Positions 1-10,267 of a stretch of DNA of 64,000 bases are shown here, in pieces; within the stretch, counting starts at the first letter, position 1, and each line of letters opens with the position of its first letter. The notes beneath the pieces are model-generated. The model saw nothing but the letters and a program-made list of their open reading frames with translations. It was not told the origin of the DNA and ran no database searches. The translations under genes were made by a program, and so were the position numbers. Origin of the DNA: RUG14300 sp964561145 (lineage in GTDB: Bacteria > Bacillota > Clostridia > Christensenellales > CAG-1252). Where the stretch lies: assembly GCA_964561145.1 (NCBI GenBank), contig CAZLNZ010000012.1, positions 12,563-76,562 on the forward strand, given 5' to 3'.

Positions 1-805
1 TTGAGGTGATTTCATTGCCCTTTGTCGGAGTATATAATTGATATAGATCCGCACTCTTACTTATAATTATCCAATTACTTGTTAAGTATTTAGCATAGAT
101 TTGAACATTGTTATCGGAATCATCTCCTCTTATCGGCCACGAAACAGGAATTGTACATTCTTCATCCTCAAAATAATCCGCAAAAACATAACCTGTAGGA
201 GCAGACTTTCCGGTCATAGGATCTACGTTGATTTTTGCAACCTTACCCGATTCCTCGAAATCCCATGTATTCAGAACATCCCCGACATTATAGGTCACTC
301 CGTTATAGGTAAGCTGATTGTCAATACTCTCGTCCGGTGCCAATAATATCTCAAGTTTTCTATCTGAAACCCATTTTGCATACAAATGAATTTCATCATC
401 CTTTTGAAGAATAGTATTTTCAAAATCAAACTTTTCACCGAGCTTTGCTATATCATTTGCTTCATCGATATACACAATATTACCTTCGGAATCGGTAACC
501 GGATAGTACCAACCGGCAAGGGAAAATTTATTACGTGTTACAGATAAATTACCTTCATAGTTACCCTCACCGTCATCGGTGATATAAAGTGCTGTAACTC
601 CTTCGGGAAAATAAATGTCTGCAACATTGGTGTTTTTGATTATACCGCCGTTTGCATGATAAATGATATGTGCGGAAAGCCCATAGGTGTTCTTTAAGCC
701 ATCAACGCTTACTCCGACCGAGCATGCACTAAAAATAACTGCCGCTACAGTCAGAATAACCGCCAAAAGGCTTATTATGAGAATCCTTTTTGTTTTAGAT
801 GTCAT
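1..805 (-). CDS. Lipoprotein with InlB-type repeats, C-terminus beyond window
   Basis: The frame is open from the ATG at 803-805 to the left edge of the window, about 268 codons, so the C-terminus is missing. The start is chosen because a GGAG lies 9 nt upstream; an in-frame ATG at 812-814 sits directly against that GGAG and is less likely. The N-terminus has basic residues, a hydrophobic stretch and a lipobox ending FSAC near residue 29, so it is probably a lipoprotein. Two stretches ending in YAKW and YAKY, with an LAGWYYP segment between, resemble InlB B-repeat (Listeria-Bacteroides) modules found in surface proteins. Its start overlaps the end of the upstream protease gene by 11 nt, so the two are probably translationally coupled. 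The exact role is unknown. Confidence 0.75.
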   Translation of the reverse strand, partial: MTSKTKRILIISLLAVILTVAAVIFSACSVGVSVDGLKNTYGLSAHIIYHANGGIIKNTNVADIYFPEGVTALYITDDGEGNYEGNLSVTRNKFSLAGWYYPVTDSEGNIVYIDEANDIAKLGEKFDFENTILQKDDEIHLYAKWVSDRKLEILLAPDESIDNQLTYNGVTYNVGDVLNTWDFEESGKVAKINVDPMTGKSAPTGYVFADYFEDEECTIPVSWPIRGDDSDNNVQIYAKYLTSNWIIISKSADLYQLYTPTKGNEITS

Positions 806-3800
806 TATTTTCATCTCCGTCTGTTGTAATAGCCTCAGAGCTTAGAGATTCCTCAGCGTCATCGGCATTTTCATTTTCTTGCTCCTCTTTAGAGCCAATT
901 TCTACATTTTCAATGTTATTATCGTTTTCTTTCAAACTCTTTTTCTTTTTGAGAACAACGAGAATTGCAAGAACAACACCTGCTACAACGATCAAACCGC
1001 CAACGACACCCAATGCAATCCATAAGCCATTAAGACTTGAATTTTCATTATTAACATCATCGTTGCCGTCATCGTTATCGGAATTATCATCGTTGCCGCT
1101 ATCCGACTTTTGAACCTTTATTCTCGGATACACCTTATAAGGCTCACCCAATTCATTAACGATATACTGTCCGTTATCGTCAACATAAGCAATCTCTACG
1201 TCTTGATTATAATACTTTAACTCGCCTGTTGTCAAAAGAAGTAGATTCTTAGAGGGAATATATTCCGTAGAACCGTCATCATAGATAATAATAATCTTGA
1301 GACCGTTCATATCAAAGGTGTCGCCTTCAACATAGTTAATCTTGTATCCTGTTTCCTCAAAGGTCAAATAATTAATCTTAGCACTGATTCCGTAAAGAGC
1401 CTTTATGTTACGCATCTTCACCTCAGCTGCCTCTAGAAGAGATACAAGGGAACTATCAACGTAAGCAAGTTGAGCTTCATCCTTAATGTTATCGTAAAGA
1501 CGTCTTGCTTCTTTTACGATATCCGCAAAGTCTTTGACCTCATTAAGATAACTTGTGTCGCCTTGATTGATTGCATTCTCCCAAAGAATATAAGTGTCAC
1601 TCTCAACAAAGGACTCCATTATGTTAATATAGTCTCTTGTAGTATCATCTTTCACAATAGCGGTTTCATTCTTGACACCAAAGTATCTTGAATATACGAA
1701 GTTATCATAACCGATACCGTTTGACGGACGATTTATTATCAACTTGCTTGTTTTGCCAACCATATCGATATAGTTTACAAATAAAGTATTGAAGTTAGAG
1801 TAATAGTAGCTATTGATTGCAGGATCATCATAAGATTTAAAGTTTTCTTGCAATATTTCTTCTACCTCAAACTTATATACACTTTCCAACACGGGAGCAT
1901 TGTAGCTTGTAAAAGTATACTCAACTATTCCGCTCTCGTAGAAGGCACTGTCACCAATCGATAAAATCGAATGTGGAAACTCAACCTTGGTGATATAGTA
2001 GCCGTTTTCGCTTGCTTCAACGGTTTCGTCCTCCGTCTTGTTGGCACCTGAAACATATTGCAAGCCGGCAAAAGCATGCGCCTCGATTCTTATTATGCCG
2101 TCAGGCACTACGAAGGTTTCGTCAATCCAAAGCTTTGCAGCAGGATAAGCAATAAGTTCAATACCTCCGCTTAATGTGTTCTTGTAGAGAACACCCTCCT
2201 CGGAATAATAAATATTGTTGTCACCGCTAACCAATATCTCCGTGAGATTGTTACAATAACCAAATGCGGCAAAACCGATATCGGTTACACTTGCAGGAAG
2301 GGTAACAGTGGTTATCTCCGTGCTTTCAAACGCAGAATTTCCAATGGTTTCCGCAACAGAAAGCTTAATTTCTGTAACGCCACCCTCTTTGTTATCCATT
2401 GCGAATGCACCGATTCCTATTTCACGAGCTCTGTCTAGGTTTAGAACCTTTAAGCCGTTACAGTTATTGAATGCCATCTCACCTATTATCTCGACAGTAG
2501 AGAAGTCAAACTCTTCAAGAGCATTACATCCGGTAAAGGCATATTCCTCGATTTCAAGTATACCCTTATGCTTAACACTTGCAAGTTTTGCACAACCATA
2601 GAAAGTGCTTTCCGGAATAACGGTTATTCGACCACCTAATTCAACGCTCTCCAAAGAAGGTAAATTGAAGAAGGTAAACTCGCCAAGCATTTCCACTCCT
2701 TCACCGAACGAAACACTCTTTAGACTGCTCATACCAATTAGAACGCCCTCTCCTATCTCTTTTGCGGAAGGAACGGTGAGTACTTCAATACTATCACAGT
2801 TCAAGAACGCATAATCTTCAATTATCTCCAATTCGTCAGATAAGGTTACACTCTTTAACTTAGCACAATTATAGAATGCATATTCTCCGATTTCCTTAAC
2901 ATTAAGAGCAATAGATTCAATCTTTGACTCGGCAAAGGAATACGCTCCAATGCTCTTCACTGTTGAAGGAAGAAGAATATTCTTTGCAGCTATCCCATAG
3001 AACGCTTCATCTCCGATTGCAGTGATTCCATCTCCCTCAAATGTAATCTTGAGCAGCGATTTCGAGCCCTTAAATGCCCCGTTGCCAAGTGATGTAACAG
3101 AGGCAGGAATGGTAATCTCGATGATTTTCGAATTAGCAAAAGCATAATCGTAAATGCGAACTACGCCATCGGGAATACTGACACTTGTAGCTCTTTTGTC
3201 GTATTGCGAAATCAATACGCTCTTATCCTTATTAAATAACAGTCCGTCAGAGATTACATAATCGGAATTCTCGGACAATTTTACATCTATTCCCGTAAAC
3301 AAGGTGCCTGCAAATTGTATTTGCTCGAAGCTGAAGGAGGCGGGAAGGGTTATCTCGGTAAGAGTTGACGTATCTCCGAACAAGTTTGCTCCCAACTCGA
3401 TTAAACCCTCGGGAAGGGTTATCTTGGTAAGCTTTGTATTGGCGAAGGCTCTGCTTCCGATTTTCAAAGCAGTAAAGCCGTCTTTATATGTCACCTTGCG
3501 TAAGCCGCTACCATAGAATGCCTCGTTTCCGATAATACAGTCACTGTCTATCGAACCGAAGTTTACGGTTGTAAGTTTTGTACAATTCTCGAAAGCATTG
3601 TTACCAACAGTGGAACCGTTGATCTCAATGGACTTAAGAGAGGTACAATTGTAGAACATATAATTACCGATTGCGGTATACTTTCCTGTTATAACCTCAG
3701 AAAGGCTCGTACAATCCTTAAACACATTATCCCCTGTAACATGCATATCCGTTATATCTACAGAGGTTAAAGAGGTACAACCCTCAAAGGCACCCGTAAA

Positions 3801-6800
3801 GGCGGTACCTATTGCTGCCATATTCTTTATTTCCTTCAAAGAAGTACAACCTGTGAAGGAATAAATACCCAAGGTGATAACTTTAACGTTTGTAAGGTCT
3901 ATAAGCTCGAGAGAAGTACAATTTTTGAAGGCGTAACGATATACAAGTTTTAAGTCTGCATCCGGTATAGGCTGTTTTTCTTTACTAACCAAGTAAATAG
4001 CTTTAAGCGCAGTACAGTTTTCAAAAGCATTTTCGTTTATATTCATTACCGTCTTAGGAATAATGAGCTCTTCCATCGTGTCATTATCCTTGAATGCCTC
4101 ACCGCCGATATACAATATAGTCTTATCGTCGGGAATTTCAACAAGCTTATCTTTTCCTCTATACTCTGTTAAGGTGTAACCGGATATTACAAAAGGATCG
4201 GGAACATTTATTGTTACGACCGCAGAATAAGCTGTTTCGTTACCCTTGTCATTGATAATAACAGCCATAATACTTACTGTACCCTTTTTCTTTATATCTA
4301 GATTGCCTGCTTGGTCGACCTCGGCAATAGAGGAATCCGTCGATTTCCAAATCAAATTCAACGTATCCTTAGGATACCACCAAGGATCGGTTTCAATAGC
4401 AAGCTGAATCTTTTGATCGGGATACAAGGTAATCGTACCGGAACCAGCCACAAGCTTATCATTGCCATCCGCCAAAGGACCAAAACTCAATGTCGGTGTA
4501 GAAAGTCTCTTCTTTTTTCCGCTAACCGTTACGTTGATCTGTGCATCCGTTCCGTTTCCGTTTCTTACGGTTACTATAGCGGAACCTTCGCCTAAACCTA
4601 CGATTTCGCCATTCTTAACACCAACGACACTCGCATCGTTAGATTGCCAAGTAAAGTTGGAAATATTGGCGTCATCGGAATAGGAAAGCTTAACCTTATG
4701 AGTCTCATAAATATCAAGGGAAATGTTATCTTCGCCTGCAGCTAATTCAAACTCATCGGAGGACTGACTTTCTCTTGCGTAGTCGAGATCCAAATAGTAA
4801 ACGCTGTGATTAAGGGCATAGTCATCTATTTGAACATATAACTGATTCTTATACTTCTCATATACGTGAGTGATCTCGATCGATACAGTGTTAATTCCGT
4901 TTTTGACGCTGTTATAGATGGGAGTAACATATTCCGTAACCTGTTGCAACATTTCACCGTCATAATAGCACAGCAAAGCCGATTGGGGATAATGATTATC
5001 ATATACGTCCAAATCAAGGTATATACGTTGTTTATCCTTATTTCCTTCCTTGTAATCTTGATACCTTACTCTTACATCTTCGATTACCGGAGCTTCATAG
5101 TCGGCATAGAAGGTAAAGGAGAAACTATCGTCGGGCTCCGATCTGTCTTTATCACCATAATCGAGATAAAAATCAAAATTCATCTCGTACTTTCCGTTGG
5201 AGACTAAACCGTACTCGAGAGGAGGAATCTCAAACTTGATAAATCCGGGAACACCGCCGGCACCACCTTGAGTGTATGCCTTATTGATACGATAAGCCTC
5301 GTTTTCATAGATTATCTCACCGGTATCAACATTTTTCAAGCTGTAACTGACCCTTCTTGCACCACGCAATAAGCCAACGTACAAACCTCTAAATTGATAA
5401 GCGGTCAAATAGTTATCGGGATCATCCTCTCCATAGTATACATTGTAGCATGAAACCGAGTTATGTTCCATACTTGTGTACATTTGATCGGCATTCTCAT
5501 CTTGTAGATAGCTAAAGGAACCCATAGGCATGGAATATTCCTCATTGTAGTACATCGTATAAGGTTGTGTTGCCCAAATACTAGCAGTTATCTTGTCTTC
5601 ATCATCAATAGAAGTATCTTGTTCACTTTCTGCGACCTCATAGGCACTGTACTCAAGCATAGGGGCATCTGTCCAATCGCCGTAGAAACCCATAAACGGA
5701 AGTACTAGGTCGCATTGACTGTCCGAAGAACTTATCAATTGAATGAAGCCCTCGACATACATACCATTGGAAAAGCTATCCTCGATATAATTTCTTTCAT
5801 CGCCCGATAAGGTCAGCTTAACGGCAATTTCTCCGTCTCCGCCTGCGGGTACGCTAATAGTGTTGCCATCCTTTGTTATTCCACCGCTAACGGTAAACTC
5901 GAAAGGAATATCATCGAGCATGTATGCTTGCTCGGCAACTGCCAATCCGTCACTTGACAAGGTTTCTGTCATAAACAACGAGTTAAGCTCGAAGGAATAA
6001 TCCAACGTTCCGAAGTTGTTGATTCTAAACTTTACAGTGTAGATGCCTGTCTTGTGGCTATCGTCACCGAGGTTAACCTTCGGTCTATAATCAATGGTGT
6101 CGTCGTCGGTATAGAGATATACTCTTGTGCTTATAGCGTTATCCAAGCTACCCAAGCCTGCTCCCTGCTTACGAGGAGAATACGGAAGATTATCTCTGTC
6201 ATAAACCGTATTTGCAGTACTCATGATAAGTTGATTGATACGTTGAGTAAGCTCATTGGTCGTAAGTTCGGGCTGGGTTTCCTTCAAATAGCTTCTGATG
6301 ATGGAAACAACACCTGCCATATTAGGAGATGCCATACTGGTACCGCTTTGTTCACCATATCCGCCCGGAACCGCAGATGTGATTTCTCCACCGTGAGCGG
6401 TAATTTCAGGCTTAAGCTTAAGGTCAGGAGTAACGCCCCAAGAGGAGAATTCACTCATAAAGGGACCTGCCTGTAGATTCAAATTAACGGTTATTGTACC
6501 GATTCCGCCATGAGCAGAAGCATATTCCGCCATCGCATTTCCTGCATCCATGGAAATACAGCACGAAGGAACGGGATCCTCGATTTCGCCCAATGACATT
6601 CTTATAGAACCGGTAACGTTGTTGTAAACTATAACACCGATAGCACCATAGCTCATTGCGAGTTCTACCTTTTCTTTAAAGGTGCTGGTACCACGCTTAA
6701 TTAATGCAATTCTCCCGGGGAGAGTATCGGCAACGTTTGAAAAATCGGAAGCACGGCCTACACCCGATATACGAACATATTCAAAGGTTTTGGAGGTTTC

Positions 6801-8333
6801 TCCGTCAAGAATCATTGTTGCGAACTCGTAATATTTATTATATTGGTCGCTGGATTCCTCGTAATAAACCGGAGTTCCTTCATAACCATCGCTAGGATTA
6901 GCCATAAAGAAGGGGGAAGTTTTACCGCTTATACTTGCAACGGATAATGCAGCTGCAAATAATGAAGGAGAACCAACTGTACCTGAATCGGGATTTGAAG
7001 ATAGATTGGTACCGAAGTTACCACCGTAGCTTGCGCTATAGTCATTGCTTGCGGCACAAACCAAGCTTATACCTGCAGCCCCGACAGCATTGTACACACG
7101 ATTCAAAGATTCACCCTCCTCATCACCGTCATCGGTTGTAGAGAAGCCACAAGAGGTACCCAAGCTCATGTTAATAACGTCAACGCCCAAAAGAATACAA
7201 TCTTCTAGCGCTGCCAAAATATCTTCGGTTTCAGCTCCTCCGATATCGTCATCATCTAGGTCATCGGTGAAAACCTTACATATTACAAGCTGTGCCTCGG
7301 GAGCGACACCGATAAAGGCTTCATCGACATGCTCACCGTTCTTATCGGTATATCCGTCGGGATCATAACCGGCAACAATACCTGCAACGTGTGTACCATG
7401 ATTGGAATATGAAGGATATACATCTGCATCACTATCCGCATAGTCATATGCAAAGGGCACTTTTTGAGAAATGTATACGTCATTGACGTCTATTACCTTT
7501 CCGTTAAGAAGACTTCTCTCCTCTGCTTGCATCGTCTTGTTGGCAAGCACGTTTTCAATGGTACTCTTTGTAAAAGCAGCATTGTCCAAGCTATACTTGG
7601 AGGAGTGCTCCTCATCCCATACAAAGGCATTGTGAGTATAGTCCAATCCGGTATCGATAATTGCAACAACGGAACCACCGCCCTTATAACCGTAAGTTTG
7701 CATAACATAGGAAGAATCATAAACACCGGTATCATAAACACTGGTCTTATTAACAACGGCGGAAGCATTCTTAAGTGCCTCGTCGAGTTCATCCTCGTCA
7801 GCTTGAGCATAAGTACCCATATCAACGGATTCGGGTGCAAGATATGTTTCCGACAAAACAACGCTCTTAACACCTGATAGCTTTTTGATTTGAGATACGT
7901 ATTTGGTATCGATCGTGATAGCTACGGCATTATCAACGGCTGTATAGCGATATTTGAGCTTGTAAGAAATTCCGTTTTTAGTTAAAGTATCCAAAAAATC
8001 GTCTTGAGACGCTCTGAGTTTCTTGTCAACCTTTTGACCTTCTTTAGACAAAGCGTATTCGGCTACATCTCCACCATTTGCCTCATCGACAAGGGTGTTT
8101 CCCGTAAGACTTACTATAACAGTGTGTTTTTTGCCGGTAGCAGAAGTAGTAGCTTGAGTGTTGAGATTTTGAAGGGCAATGGAAGACATGTCAACCTTGC
8201 CGGTAACATTTGTAAATAAAGCACCGCTTGATCCGACTGCTGCCGAAGCGGTATTTGTTCCGGTTACAAAGGGCATTACGATAAATGCCGCTATCAATGC
8301 GAAGCAAAACACTCTGATAATCGTATTTTTCAA
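795..8333 (-). CDS. Giant S8 subtilisin-like protease fused to BspA-type leucine-rich repeats, membrane anchored
   Basis: The start is the TTG at 8331-8333, 7 nt after a perfect AGGAGG, giving 2512 residues. A signal peptide ending ASA lies near residue 32. The S8 triad is visible: Asp in AIIDTGLDYTH (about 227), His in SNHGTHVAG (about 312) and Ser in SGTSMASP (about 666). A PA-like insert sits around 540-600 between His and Ser, as in cell-envelope C5a/lactocepin-type proteases. Further on there are two Ig-like (Big_2-type) modules, then many LRR_5/BspA repeats (about 1400-2140), an Ig-like module, an acidic Asn/Asp linker, one transmembrane helix (about 2440-2462) and a Lys-rich stop-transfer tail. 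This suggests a surface-anchored peptidase whose repeats bind host or matrix ligands. The fusion of an intact catalytic domain with a long LRR_5 array is uncommon. Substrate unknown. Confidence 0.9.
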   Translation of the reverse strand: MKNTIIRVFCFALIAAFIVMPFVTGTNTASAAVGSSGALFTNVTGKVDMSSIALQNLNTQATTSATGKKHTVIVSLTGNTLVDEANGGDVAEYALSKEGQKVDKKLRASQDDFLDTLTKNGISYKLKYRYTAVDNAVAITIDTKYVSQIKKLSGVKSVVLSETYLAPESVDMGTYAQADEDELDEALKNASAVVNKTSVYDTGVYDSSYVMQTYGYKGGGSVVAIIDTGLDYTHNAFVWDEEHSSKYSLDNAAFTKSTIENVLANKTMQAEERSLLNGKVIDVNDVYISQKVPFAYDYADSDADVYPSYSNHGTHVAGIVAGYDPDGYTDKNGEHVDEAFIGVAPEAQLVICKVFTDDLDDDDIGGAETEDILAALEDCILLGVDVINMSLGTSCGFSTTDDGDEEGESLNRVYNAVGAAGISLVCAASNDYSASYGGNFGTNLSSNPDSGTVGSPSLFAAALSVASISGKTSPFFMANPSDGYEGTPVYYEESSDQYNKYYEFATMILDGETSKTFEYVRISGVGRASDFSNVADTLPGRIALIKRGTSTFKEKVELAMSYGAIGVIVYNNVTGSIRMSLGEIEDPVPSCCISMDAGNAMAEYASAHGGIGTITVNLNLQAGPFMSEFSSWGVTPDLKLKPEITAHGGEITSAVPGGYGEQSGTSMASPNMAGVVSIIRSYLKETQPELTTNELTQRINQLIMSTANTVYDRDNLPYSPRKQGAGLGSLDNAISTRVYLYTDDDTIDYRPKVNLGDDSHKTGIYTVKFRINNFGTLDYSFELNSLFMTETLSSDGLAVAEQAYMLDDIPFEFTVSGGITKDGNTISVPAGGDGEIAVKLTLSGDERNYIEDSFSNGMYVEGFIQLISSSDSQCDLVLPFMGFYGDWTDAPMLEYSAYEVAESEQDTSIDDEDKITASIWATQPYTMYYNEEYSMPMGSFSYLQDENADQMYTSMEHNSVSCYNVYYGEDDPDNYLTAYQFRGLYVGLLRGARRVSYSLKNVDTGEIIYENEAYRINKAYTQGGAGGVPGFIKFEIPPLEYGLVSNGKYEMNFDFYLDYGDKDRSEPDDSFSFTFYADYEAPVIEDVRVRYQDYKEGNKDKQRIYLDLDVYDNHYPQSALLCYYDGEMLQQVTEYVTPIYNSVKNGINTVSIEITHVYEKYKNQLYVQIDDYALNHSVYYLDLDYARESQSSDEFELAAGEDNISLDIYETHKVKLSYSDDANISNFTWQSNDASVVGVKNGEIVGLGEGSAIVTVRNGNGTDAQINVTVSGKKKRLSTPTLSFGPLADGNDKLVAGSGTITLYPDQKIQLAIETDPWWYPKDTLNLIWKSTDSSIAEVDQAGNLDIKKKGTVSIMAVIINDKGNETAYSAVVTINVPDPFVISGYTLTEYRGKDKLVEIPDDKTILYIGGEAFKDNDTMEELIIPKTVMNINENAFENCTALKAIYLVSKEKQPIPDADLKLVYRYAFKNCTSLELIDLTNVKVITLGIYSFTGCTSLKEIKNMAAIGTAFTGAFEGCTSLTSVDITDMHVTGDNVFKDCTSLSEVITGKYTAIGNYMFYNCTSLKSIEINGSTVGNNAFENCTKLTTVNFGSIDSDCIIGNEAFYGSGLRKVTYKDGFTALKIGSRAFANTKLTKITLPEGLIELGANLFGDTSTLTEITLPASFSFEQIQFAGTLFTGIDVKLSENSDYVISDGLLFNKDKSVLISQYDKRATSVSIPDGVVRIYDYAFANSKIIEITIPASVTSLGNGAFKGSKSLLKITFEGDGITAIGDEAFYGIAAKNILLPSTVKSIGAYSFAESKIESIALNVKEIGEYAFYNCAKLKSVTLSDELEIIEDYAFLNCDSIEVLTVPSAKEIGEGVLIGMSSLKSVSFGEGVEMLGEFTFFNLPSLESVELGGRITVIPESTFYGCAKLASVKHKGILEIEEYAFTGCNALEEFDFSTVEIIGEMAFNNCNGLKVLNLDRAREIGIGAFAMDNKEGGVTEIKLSVAETIGNSAFESTEITTVTLPASVTDIGFAAFGYCNNLTEILVSGDNNIYYSEEGVLYKNTLSGGIELIAYPAAKLWIDETFVVPDGIIRIEAHAFAGLQYVSGANKTEDETVEASENGYYITKVEFPHSILSIGDSAFYESGIVEYTFTSYNAPVLESVYKFEVEEILQENFKSYDDPAINSYYYSNFNTLFVNYIDMVGKTSKLIINRPSNGIGYDNFVYSRYFGVKNETAIVKDDTTRDYINIMESFVESDTYILWENAINQGDTSYLNEVKDFADIVKEARRLYDNIKDEAQLAYVDSSLVSLLEAAEVKMRNIKALYGISAKINYLTFEETGYKINYVEGDTFDMNGLKIIIIYDDGSTEYIPSKNLLLLTTGELKYYNQDVEIAYVDDNGQYIVNELGEPYKVYPRIKVQKSDSGNDDNSDNDDGNDDVNNENSSLNGLWIALGVVGGLIVVAGVVLAILVVLKKKKSLKENDNNIENVEIGSKEEQENENADDAEESLSSEAITTDGDENNDI

Positions 8334-8469
8334 TTTATAGCCTCCTAGCAAGCTCTCGATGAAGGCTTGCGTGTCATCTGATTGTTTGACGGGTAATTAT
8401 GCATTTTTACAATTTTTATGCAAAAGCAAAAATGTAAAAAGCCAAAATAACCATTCTATTCGGATTATA

Positions 8470-8499
8470 ATTTTAGCACGCATTATATATTAAAGTCAA
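8470..8499 (-). promoter_or_regulatory. Candidate sigma-A promoter of the protease gene
   Basis: On the minus strand a TTGACT (8494-8499) and a TAAAAT (8470-8475) are separated by 18 nt, upstream of the protease gene. The region is very AT-rich, so chance matches are possible. Confidence 0.45.
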
Positions 8500-8767
8500 A
8501 TATAATGCAAGCCATATTACATTTAGTTTCGCTTAATTTTCATTTTTTTATTAGAAAATGCATAAAAATACACAAATGTTTCATTTTTATAAAAAAAATA
8601 AGTTCACTTTTATACCATTACTCAAAAAAAGCCGTTCGGATAAAGCACATTACCCACATATAAAATCATTCGGGGGTTACGGATTTCAAAAAAAAGCCTA
8701 TGCGGATAACATAAGCTTTAAAATTCCAAATAACGGCTTAATAGATAACAACTGCAGGGTAAAGCTA
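8500..8767. other. AT-rich intergenic region, nothing recognised
   Basis: Together with 8334-8499 this makes a gene-free gap of about 430 nt between the protease gene and the cysteine desulfidase-like gene. Apart from the candidate promoter I see no convincing RNA, repeat or small gene. Short frames on the plus strand that run into the next gene are antisense shadows. Confidence 0.5.
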
Positions 8768-10054
8768 TCAATAATTACAATTCTTTATCATCAACCTAAT
8801 AATTTCCTCATCCGTTTCTCTCATTCCGTTTCTCGCTATATCTCCGACATTTTCAATGGTGTTTTCAACATTGTCCTCCAAAATTCCATCACCACTCAAA
8901 AAAAGACGTCCCTGTCTGCTCATCTCCATTCCTACGAGACCGGCATCGACTGCGGAGGCTATTTTGGCAGCACAACTAGACTTTGCGCCATCACAGATAA
9001 TTCCCGAATCTATAGCAAGAGCGTTGGTAACGGTTTGCGATATTTCCTTGGTTTTTCCACCATACAAATAGCATATTGCGGCACCGGCGCCACAGCCTGC
9101 GGAAACAGCTCCGCAGTAGGCGGATAAACGTCCGATTCCGTGTTTCAGGTGAATCGTTATCAAGTCGGATAATGCAACAGCCCTCAAGGTCTTTTCACGA
9201 TCGACACCCAAATGCTTTGCGTAAACCACAACAGGAAGGGAGGCAACCATTCCTTGATTTCCACTTCCCGACACAATGACAACGGGTAATGAGCAACCAT
9301 TCATTCTAGCATCGGAGCCTGCTGCCGCTGTAGACTTGGCCAAATTATGAACGTCATTTCCGAAAGCCTTGAGCAAAACCTTGCCCACGCAAGCACCATA
9401 ATCATTTTTCAAACCCTCCAGGGCTATCTGCATATTATACTCGATTTGTTTTTCAACAGTAGGAGCAAGTAATTCGACATCGACGCCATCAATGAACTCC
9501 ACGATATTTTCAATAGTTAAAGTCTCTTTGTTGCAGGTATTTTTTTCTTCACCGTGGACATCAAGACACGAATCCTTTTCGGCATCGAATATTGTTTGCC
9601 CGTTCTTTTCGAGCTTGACGACATTTGTATGATAGCCCTCAATACGGCAATAAGAAGAATTTTCTTGTGAATATAAGGTAATTTCTATGTCAAATACTCT
9701 TCCCGATTTTGCTTTTGTAATAGTAAATTTACAGCTATTTTGAAAATTCTGTATTGAAAGAAAATCCTCCTTTTTTATCTCGGATAAAACTTCCAGTTTT
9801 TTCTCGGCTCTACCCTTCACAATGCCCGCAGATACGGCAGAGGAGATTCCCTTCATACCGCCCGTATTTGGTACAACAACACTTTTTACATTCTTTAAAA
9901 TATTACCGCTTACCGCCACGTCGGCCCTTATAGGCATTTCACCCAAAGCCTCTCGTGCCAATGCCGAAGCATAAGCAACAGCAATCGGTTCGGTACATCC
10001 CATCGCAGGAATAAGCTCTTCCTTTAATATAGCTAGAAAATCTTGTTGTTCCAT
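8768..10054 (-). CDS. L-cysteine desulfidase / UPF0597 (CyuA-like) protein
   Basis: This 428-residue protein matches the UPF0597 serine-dehydratase-alpha-like family, which includes CyuA/CdsB iron-sulfur L-cysteine desulfidases that break L-cysteine into pyruvate, ammonia and sulfide. It begins with a family-typical stretch containing PAMGCTEPIA. Glycine-rich Cys segments follow late in the protein (GCGAGAAICYLYGG and SGIICDGAKSSC), consistent with [4Fe-4S] cluster ligands. The start is the ATG at 10052-10054 with a GAGG 7 nt upstream; 14 in-frame upstream codons are not needed. It appears to be transcribed alone from a strong promoter just upstream. The exact substrate (cysteine or a related amino acid) is inferred from the family. 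Confidence 0.85.
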   Translation of the reverse strand: MEQQDFLAILKEELIPAMGCTEPIAVAYASALAREALGEMPIRADVAVSGNILKNVKSVVVPNTGGMKGISSAVSAGIVKGRAEKKLEVLSEIKKEDFLSIQNFQNSCKFTITKAKSGRVFDIEITLYSQENSSYCRIEGYHTNVVKLEKNGQTIFDAEKDSCLDVHGEEKNTCNKETLTIENIVEFIDGVDVELLAPTVEKQIEYNMQIALEGLKNDYGACVGKVLLKAFGNDVHNLAKSTAAAGSDARMNGCSLPVVIVSGSGNQGMVASLPVVVYAKHLGVDREKTLRAVALSDLITIHLKHGIGRLSAYCGAVSAGCGAGAAICYLYGGKTKEISQTVTNALAIDSGIICDGAKSSCAAKIASAVDAGLVGMEMSRQGRLFLSGDGILEDNVENTIENVGDIARNGMRETDEEIIRLMIKNCNY

Positions 10055-10086
10055 AGTGTTCCTCGCTTTCTTCTTTTGCCTTGAAT

Positions 10087-10115
10087 ATTGTACCATTATT
10101 ACCGATGGTTGTCAA
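10087..10115 (-). promoter_or_regulatory. Strong sigma-A-type promoter of the cysteine desulfidase-like gene
   Basis: On the minus strand TTGACA (10110-10115) and TACAAT (10087-10092) are exactly 17 nt apart. Transcription would start near 10080, leaving a leader of about 25 nt before the ATG at 10054. Confidence 0.75.
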
Positions 10116-10177
10116 TCCTGTTCATTATAACCTCTTAACTATAGATAAAAATTAAGCCACAAAAAAACAGCGTACCT

Positions 10178-10206
10178 ATAAAAAGCCTACAAATAAATCT
10201 GTAGGC
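10178..10206 (-). terminator. Rho-independent terminator after the PRC-barrel-like gene
   Basis: A 7-bp perfect stem (GCCTACA paired with TGTAGGC, 10185-10206) is followed on the minus strand by TTTTTAT. It lies about 60 nt after the stop of the gene ending at 10268. Confidence 0.8.
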
Positions 10207-10267
10207 GTACTTTATCGTCATTACAACTTTATATCTCCTTTTGAGCACTAACTCCTTATCTTCTTGT

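Noticed and set aside
8558..9127. Plus-strand frame of 189 codons
   Set aside because: Most of it is antisense to the cysteine desulfidase-like gene, and it lacks a recognisable protein pattern.
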